From Chitinophagales bacterium (lineage in GTDB: Bacteria; Bacteroidota; Bacteroidia; Chitinophagales; BACL12), in contig JAIBBA010000013.1 of the NCBI GenBank assembly GCA_019694895.1, positions 1 to 37,096 on the forward strand: a DNA stretch of 37,096 nt. Direction: 5' to 3'. How positions within the stretch are numbered: position 1 is the stretch's first letter; each line of letters opens with the position of its first letter. The notes beneath the pieces were generated by a model that made no database searches, was not told the DNA's origin, and saw nothing but the letters and a program-made list of their open reading frames with translations. The position numbers and the translations under genes were made by a program. This document shows, piece after piece, positions 32,407 to 37,096 of this stretch.

Positions 32407-35400
32407 ATGTTGCGATACATGAAAACGGCGCTATGCACAATTTTTCTGATGATGATACTTGTTTCAGCTGTAAAGGCTGATCCGGGAGATACCATCAAAG
32501 TTCAAACCTTCACCTTTGGATCTCCTCAGGATGCCTGGTTTGATCTGCCGGGTTTGGATGTGCCCGTAGAAAAGATACTCATGAAATATACGCTCAAATG
32601 CAATCCTGCACAAAGTCCTGCATGCGGCGAATGGGATTATCTTACTTATACTTACTTATATGAACACACAGGAGTACTCGACAGCACGCTGCTATCACAT
32701 CCGTGGTTCCTTGCAAATGGCAATGCTCCTGATACTTTCAATTATTCTTCAACACCAACATTCATTTCTGTTCCATCATGGGAATATTATATAGTGTATG
32801 ATGATACCACCTCGCTTACAACGGCGGTAACCGGAATATCGACTACATCTACGGCAACGCCATTTGATGCAGTGCACCCGATTTCCAGAACACAAATTAT
32901 ATGGACGGCAGCTGAACTTACTGCTGCAGGACTTACAGCCGGAGATATCACAGGGATGGATTTTGATTTCAGCTCTGCTTCTTCATCTTTGAATGACCTT
33001 ACCATTCGCATCGCGACAACAGCTTTAACATCATTTGGGGCGAATACTTTCGAGGGTGGATTGTCTACAGTTTATTCGGGAGACTTTTTACCCGGAACCG
33101 GCTGGTCAGGCGTTGATTTTGATACGCCCTTTAATTGGGATGGTATATCAAATCTGATCATCGATATTTCTTATCAAAATGAGACAACGGGAAGCGCTGC
33201 AACAATAAACGCTGAAAGCACTGTAGACCCAATGGTGCTGAGCTATGCCGGTGCCGATAAATACATAGAATTTCATACACCCGATCAGGCCGATGTTTAT
33301 GGAAATCCATTGTCCGGATTAAATGATCAGGTTACCATCTCATTTTGGAGTATGGGCGATGCTCCATTTCAGCCACAGAACGGTACTACCTTCGAAGCTA
33401 TAACAGCTGATGGCGCGCGTGTATTAAATAGTCACACCCCTTGGAGCGATACCAATGTATATTGGGATGCCGGAAACGACGGAGGTTATGATCGTATCAA
33501 TAAAGCTGCTACAGCGGCCGAGTATGAAGGCAATTGGGTGTATTGGACATTCACCAAAAACACTACAACCGGCAGCATGAAAATTTATAAAAATGGCGTG
33601 CTCTGGCATTCAGGTACAGGGAAAATTAAACCGATGACAGGAATCGATCATTTGCGTTTGGGAAAAGGAAATTGGGGTGGGTCTGAATCTTATGCCGGAT
33701 TTATGGATGAATTTGCCGTTTGGAATGTTGAAATGCCTGCAGCAGATATCGCAGCTTACATGTATAAAGATCTTGATGCCACACATCCATATGCAGCTAA
33801 CCTTCAATTGTATTATCAGTTTAATGATGGCGATGGAATTTCCGAGCCCGATCAATCAGGTATGTACGATCTCGGATTGATAGGTGCAACCACGCATCTT
33901 GCAAAAGCAACGGAAATTGCACGAAATGCGCAGACCTCCGTAACCCGACCAATAGTGCGTTTCGAGCAAGGAGTATTTACTTCTCATATTGACTCGGTGT
34001 TAATTGTTGATGCTGTTGCCAATGATCCCATCACTCTTGTGTATTACGATCCTGCTGATCCAACTACTGCAACAGATACTACATTAGTATGGCCGACAAA
34101 TTATTATGTTTACAATTATAATGTTGACGGAACCGTAAGTGATTCAACATTTATCGCTGCAACAAATACTATCTACAATACTGATTTACCTTATTACAGT
34201 GCTCCGTTTGAAGTAATTAATCAATATGAGCTTGCGCGATATATTACTCCTTATGGAATAGGACTTGACCTTGGTGAAGGATTTACCTGGACTTATGATG
34301 TCAGCGATTACCGCCCGATATTACATGATTCTGTACATCTTGCTGCAGGTAACTGGCAGGAATTATTAGATATGGAATTGTGGTTTATTGAAGGAACGCC
34401 ACCTCGTGAGCCTAAAAAAGTTCAAAATTTATGGTATGGATTTTACAGTTATGGACTTACGCCATCATACGATGAACAAACACCTCCAAAAACAGTAACC
34501 ATTCCCGCAGATGCTGCGAATTCACGGGTAAAGATCCGCGTTACAGGACATGGCTTTGGAGGTACTTCTAATTGTTCTGAATTCTGTGCGCGTGAACATT
34601 ATTTATATGTTGATGGAGAACAGGTATGGAGCAAAGAAGTATGGCGCGACGATTGTGATTTGAATCCGGTTTATCCTCAGGGTGGAACATGGGTTTACGA
34701 TCGCGCAAACTGGTGCCCGGGAGCTGAAGTGTGGACTTATGATTATGAATTGACACCTGAAGTTTCAGCCGGAAATACCTATACTTTTGATTATAATGCG
34801 GAAGCATATACCTGGAATGGGGCGGGAAGTGTTCCTACATATGTAACTTCAGTTCAACTTGTCACCTATGGCGAACCAAACTTCACACATGATGCAGCGC
34901 TCGATGCCATTATCGCACCATCTGATGATGACATGCAATCGCGTAAAAATCCGGTGTGCAGTGATCCAATTGTGCGCATTACCAATACGGGATCTGCAAC
35001 GCTGACATCACTTGATATCACTTATGGAATTAAAGATTACGACCAGGATACCTATACCTGGACCGGCAACCTGGCATTTATGGAAAGTGAAGAAGTGACC
35101 TTGCCAAATTTCGGATGGTCGCCAACAGGAACAGCATTTATTGCAACCGTTAGTAATCCAAATGGTGTTGCCGATGAATATGTATATAACAACTCTATCA
35201 CTACACCATTGACAATGCCACCTGTTTATCCCAGTGATATTATTTTGGATTTAAAAACAAATCTTGCTTCTCATGAAAACGATTTGTTCCTTTATGACGA
35301 GACCGACAGCATAATTTTCCAACGTACAACCTTCACCGATAACACTACATACAAGGATACCTTGCATTTAGATGATGGTTGTTACCGGTTATATTTATAT

Positions 35401-35826
35401 GATTATGGTGAAGATGGTTTAAGCTGGTGGGCAAACAGTGATGGCAGCGGATGGTTCCGCACACGCAATATCGACGGCTCATATATAAAAAATTTCGGCA
35501 CTGATTTCGGTGGATTGATATATCAGCAATTTACGGTAGGCAATTATACTCCGGTTGAAGAGCAATTCACTCAACCATCCGACATGCAGGTATATCCAAA
35601 TCCTGCGGATGCAGAAGTGTTTATTCGCGTGGCACTACCACATCTTTCCGACGTGCAATTGAAAGTGTATGATATCACAGGAAACCTGATATATGCTGAA
35701 ACACAAAAACGCACGCAAACTGAAATGTTCCACCTGGATGTGAGCACATGGTCGGCAGGAGCATACATAGTTACAGCGCAATCGGAAGACAAAGTGTTTA
35801 ACACCAAGTTTGTTGTTGAACACTAA
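32407..35826 (+). CDS. T9SS-exported peptide-N-glycosidase F homologue with inserted LamG module
   Basis: This 1139-residue secreted protein would cleave N-glycans from asparagine on glycoproteins. A signal peptide (to about residue 25) is followed by the first PNGase F strand set, including CGEWD (D77, equal to PNGase F D60). About 500 residues are then inserted: a beta module (about 105-270) and a LamG-like domain (about 276-480). The catalytic fold resumes at YELARYITPYGIGLD (607), with MELWF (E657, equal to E118), TGHGFGGTSNCSEFC (E725, equal to E206) and VYDRANWCPG. A CARDB-like domain, a DYGEDG module and a type A T9SS domain (VYPNPADAEVFI) end the protein. The start at 32407 (or 32419) is set by the -7 box. 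Confidence 0.88.
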   Translation: MLRYMKTALCTIFLMMILVSAVKADPGDTIKVQTFTFGSPQDAWFDLPGLDVPVEKILMKYTLKCNPAQSPACGEWDYLTYTYLYEHTGVLDSTLLSHPWFLANGNAPDTFNYSSTPTFISVPSWEYYIVYDDTTSLTTAVTGISTTSTATPFDAVHPISRTQIIWTAAELTAAGLTAGDITGMDFDFSSASSSLNDLTIRIATTALTSFGANTFEGGLSTVYSGDFLPGTGWSGVDFDTPFNWDGISNLIIDISYQNETTGSAATINAESTVDPMVLSYAGADKYIEFHTPDQADVYGNPLSGLNDQVTISFWSMGDAPFQPQNGTTFEAITADGARVLNSHTPWSDTNVYWDAGNDGGYDRINKAATAAEYEGNWVYWTFTKNTTTGSMKIYKNGVLWHSGTGKIKPMTGIDHLRLGKGNWGGSESYAGFMDEFAVWNVEMPAADIAAYMYKDLDATHPYAANLQLYYQFNDGDGISEPDQSGMYDLGLIGATTHLAKATEIARNAQTSVTRPIVRFEQGVFTSHIDSVLIVDAVANDPITLVYYDPADPTTATDTTLVWPTNYYVYNYNVDGTVSDSTFIAATNTIYNTDLPYYSAPFEVINQYELARYITPYGIGLDLGEGFTWTYDVSDYRPILHDSVHLAAGNWQELLDMELWFIEGTPPREPKKVQNLWYGFYSYGLTPSYDEQTPPKTVTIPADAANSRVKIRVTGHGFGGTSNCSEFCAREHYLYVDGEQVWSKEVWRDDCDLNPVYPQGGTWVYDRANWCPGAEVWTYDYELTPEVSAGNTYTFDYNAEAYTWNGAGSVPTYVTSVQLVTYGEPNFTHDAALDAIIAPSDDDMQSRKNPVCSDPIVRITNTGSATLTSLDITYGIKDYDQDTYTWTGNLAFMESEEVTLPNFGWSPTGTAFIATVSNPNGVADEYVYNNSITTPLTMPPVYPSDIILDLKTNLASHENDLFLYDETDSIIFQRTTFTDNTTYKDTLHLDDGCYRLYLYDYGEDGLSWWANSDGSGWFRTRNIDGSYIKNFGTDFGGLIYQQFTVGNYTPVEEQFTQPSDMQVYPNPADAEVFIRVALPHLSDVQLKVYDITGNLIYAETQKRTQTEMFHLDVSTWSAGAYIVTAQSEDKVFNTKFVVEH

Positions 35827-35852
35827 GAAATAGATTAAATAAATCTTATAAT

Positions 35853-35887
35853 AAAATGGTAGGAGTTAATAATTCCTGCCATTTTTT
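35853..35887. terminator. bidirectional rho-independent terminator
   Basis: AAAATGGTAGGA pairs with TCCTGCCATTTT (one T-G wobble) around a 9-nt loop, with A- and T-runs on both sides. It serves the convergent PNGase F-like gene and cytidine deaminase gene. Confidence 0.9.
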
Positions 35888-35905
35888 GTTTTGCAATATG
35901 CCGAT

Positions 35906-36385
35906 TTATTTCTTCAACCACTCGCCTGAAAAATAGAGTGGAAGCAAATCGCGTGAGTTGTTTACTACTATCACAGAACCATCATGACTGCATAACAAGA
36001 GTTTTATTGGGGTTTGTTGCTTCAATTCGTATTCCGCCATTACCTGTCGGCAAGCGCCACAAGGAGAAATCGGATGTTCCATCGGGTAAGAGGTAGTTAC
36101 TGCAGCGGCCATTATTTTTTTCCCCGGATGTTGGCTTCCGGCACTGAAGAAAGCAACACGCTCAGCACATAATCCTGATGGATATGCTGCATTTTCCTGA
36201 TTGCTTCCTTTCACTATACTGCCATCCTCCAATAACAATGCGGCACCTACCTGAAATTGCGAATAGGGTGCATAAGCTGAACTCAAAGCCTCATGTGCAG
36301 CCTTAATGAGCATTTGTTCCTCGACACTGAAATTGTCGGTTCCACTATGTCTGGTAAGCTGTAATTGTATGCTGATGGTATCCAT
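35906..36385 (-). CDS. cdd: cytidine deaminase
   Basis: This 159-residue zinc enzyme converts cytidine and deoxycytidine to uridine and deoxyuridine in pyrimidine salvage. It shows YAPYSQFQVGAALLLEDG, a catalytic CAE motif in PSGLCAERVAFFSAG and zinc ligands in SPCGACRQVMAEY. The length suits the tetrameric single-domain form. The longest frame starts with GTG at 36391; the ATG at 36385 (MDTISI) is preferred. It diverges from the saccharopine dehydrogenase-like gene and shares a terminator with the gene it converges on. Confidence 0.95.
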   Translation of the reverse strand: MDTISIQLQLTRHSGTDNFSVEEQMLIKAAHEALSSAYAPYSQFQVGAALLLEDGSIVKGSNQENAAYPSGLCAERVAFFSAGSQHPGKKIMAAAVTTSYPMEHPISPCGACRQVMAEYELKQQTPIKLLLCSHDGSVIVVNNSRDLLPLYFSGEWLKK

Positions 36386-36431
36386 GGTCACCTGATTCTA
36401 TGGGTGAAAGTAGTAATTTTACGGCTCAATT

Positions 36432-37096
36432 ATGCAGCATATACTTGTTTTAGGAGCCGGGAAGTCGGCAACAGTGCTCATCGATTATCTGCTCGACAAT
36501 GCAGCCGAATATCAATGGACAGTGACAATTGGCGATCTTGATGAGGATTTGGCAAAGCAGAAAATCAAAGCACATCCGCAGGGAAATGCTGTGTATTTCA
36601 ATGCAGATGATGCCGCATTATGTCAAAAACTCATTGGTGAGTCTGATATCGTAGTCTCATTATTGCCGGCATTTGTGCATCCTGTTGTTGCTAAAATCTG
36701 TGTCGCCTTAGGAAAACACTTTGTATCTGCATCCTATGTCAGCGATGCTATGCGTGCGTTGCATAATGAGGCTGTTTCTAAGGGATTGATATTAATGAAT
36801 GAAATGGGTTTAGATCCCGGCATCGATCACATGAGTGCCATGAAAATAATTGATCATGTGCGGAATATGGGTGCTGAGATTACAGGATTTCGCTCATATA
36901 CCGGTGGTCTCGTTGCACCTGAAAGTGATAATAATCCCTGGAATTATAAATTTACCTGGAATCCAAGAAATGTGGTGCTGGCAGGGCAGGGGACGGCAAA
37001 ATTTCTGAGCAATCATCGCGATAAGTATATTCCATATCACCGATTATTTGCTTCATACGACATTATGGATGTGCCCGGCTATGGAAAATTTGAAGG
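36432..37096 (+). CDS. saccharopine dehydrogenase-family protein (3' end outside window)
   Basis: The frame is open from the ATG at 36432 to the window edge, about 221 residues, and is cut by the boundary. It starts with a Rossmann fold (MQHILVLGAGKSATVLIDYL), with DIVVSLLPAFVHPVVAKIC (about 74-92) and NEMGLDPGIDHMSAMKII, the signature of saccharopine dehydrogenase/reductase. These enzymes form or split saccharopine in lysine or alpha-aminoadipate metabolism. The visible residues do not settle the direction. It is divergent from cdd. Confidence 0.9.
   Translation, partial: MQHILVLGAGKSATVLIDYLLDNAAEYQWTVTIGDLDEDLAKQKIKAHPQGNAVYFNADDAALCQKLIGESDIVVSLLPAFVHPVVAKICVALGKHFVSASYVSDAMRALHNEAVSKGLILMNEMGLDPGIDHMSAMKIIDHVRNMGAEITGFRSYTGGLVAPESDNNPWNYKFTWNPRNVVLAGQGTAKFLSNHRDKYIPYHRLFASYDIMDVPGYGKFE

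Overview
The window looks like a chromosome segment from a member of the Bacteroidota. The evidence is three secreted proteins with type IX secretion (T9SS) type A C-terminal sorting domains, a TonB-dependent receptor with an N-terminal carboxypeptidase-regulatory domain, OmpA/PD40 envelope architecture, AT-leaning DNA, weak Shine-Dalgarno signals, and several Bacteroidota-type -7 promoter boxes (TAnnTTTG). Genus cannot be read from the sequence. Content and style fit an uncultured Chitinophagia/Saprospiria-like lineage, but that placement is inference.

Layout. 1-497: a small GIY-YIG endonuclease gene lies between two copies of a tRNA 3' end and carries two copies of a hairpin-like repeat; it looks like a tRNA-targeted mobile unit. 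620-1961: two lipoproteins of unknown function. 2146-3252: an unusual protein with a Gly/Ala-rich membrane hairpin inside a beta-type domain. 3403-6479: a GT-C glycosyltransferase overlapped by a lipoprotein solute-binding protein. 6484-7363: an overlapping Nudix hydrolase and peroxiredoxin pair. 7678-9094: a T9SS-exported protein and a small heat-shock protein. 9252-12947: a tight housekeeping operon read leftward, dapD - CCA-adding enzyme - miaA - YfcE-like phosphodiesterase. 13073-14554: a SLC13-type anion/dicarboxylate transporter. 14656-17758: two tandem paralogous secreted thioredoxin-fold proteins with T9SS sorting domains. 18375-21277: a TonB receptor coupled to a periplasmic helical-repeat protein. 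21445-22928: a short-chain dehydrogenase and a GNAT acetyltransferase. 22934-27586: an M61 PDZ peptidase, an OmpA/PD40 protein and a membrane protein. 27707-29813: a stand-alone LuxR-type HTH regulator diverging from a large helical protein. 29823-31658: a Cys-rich unknown and an orphan DNA methyltransferase. 31671-32327: a LolD-type ATPase. 32407-35826: a very large T9SS-exported peptide-N-glycosidase F homologue. 35906-37096: cytidine deaminase and the start of a saccharopine dehydrogenase-family gene that runs off the window.

How the genes fit together. Much of the window concerns the envelope and secretion: four T9SS cargo proteins, lipoproteins, a TonB receptor, OmpA/PD40 and LolD. The PNGase F homologue keeps all three catalytic acids (D77, E657, E725) but has roughly 500 residues of extra modules inserted into its N-terminal catalytic domain. 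It shares its C-terminal modules with the two thioredoxin-like proteins. Several start codons were moved downstream of the longest reading frame because a -7 box, a signal peptide or a TTG/GTG codon made the longer form unlikely. Intergenic regions repeatedly contain short tandem arrays with a period of 7-8 nt but unrelated units.
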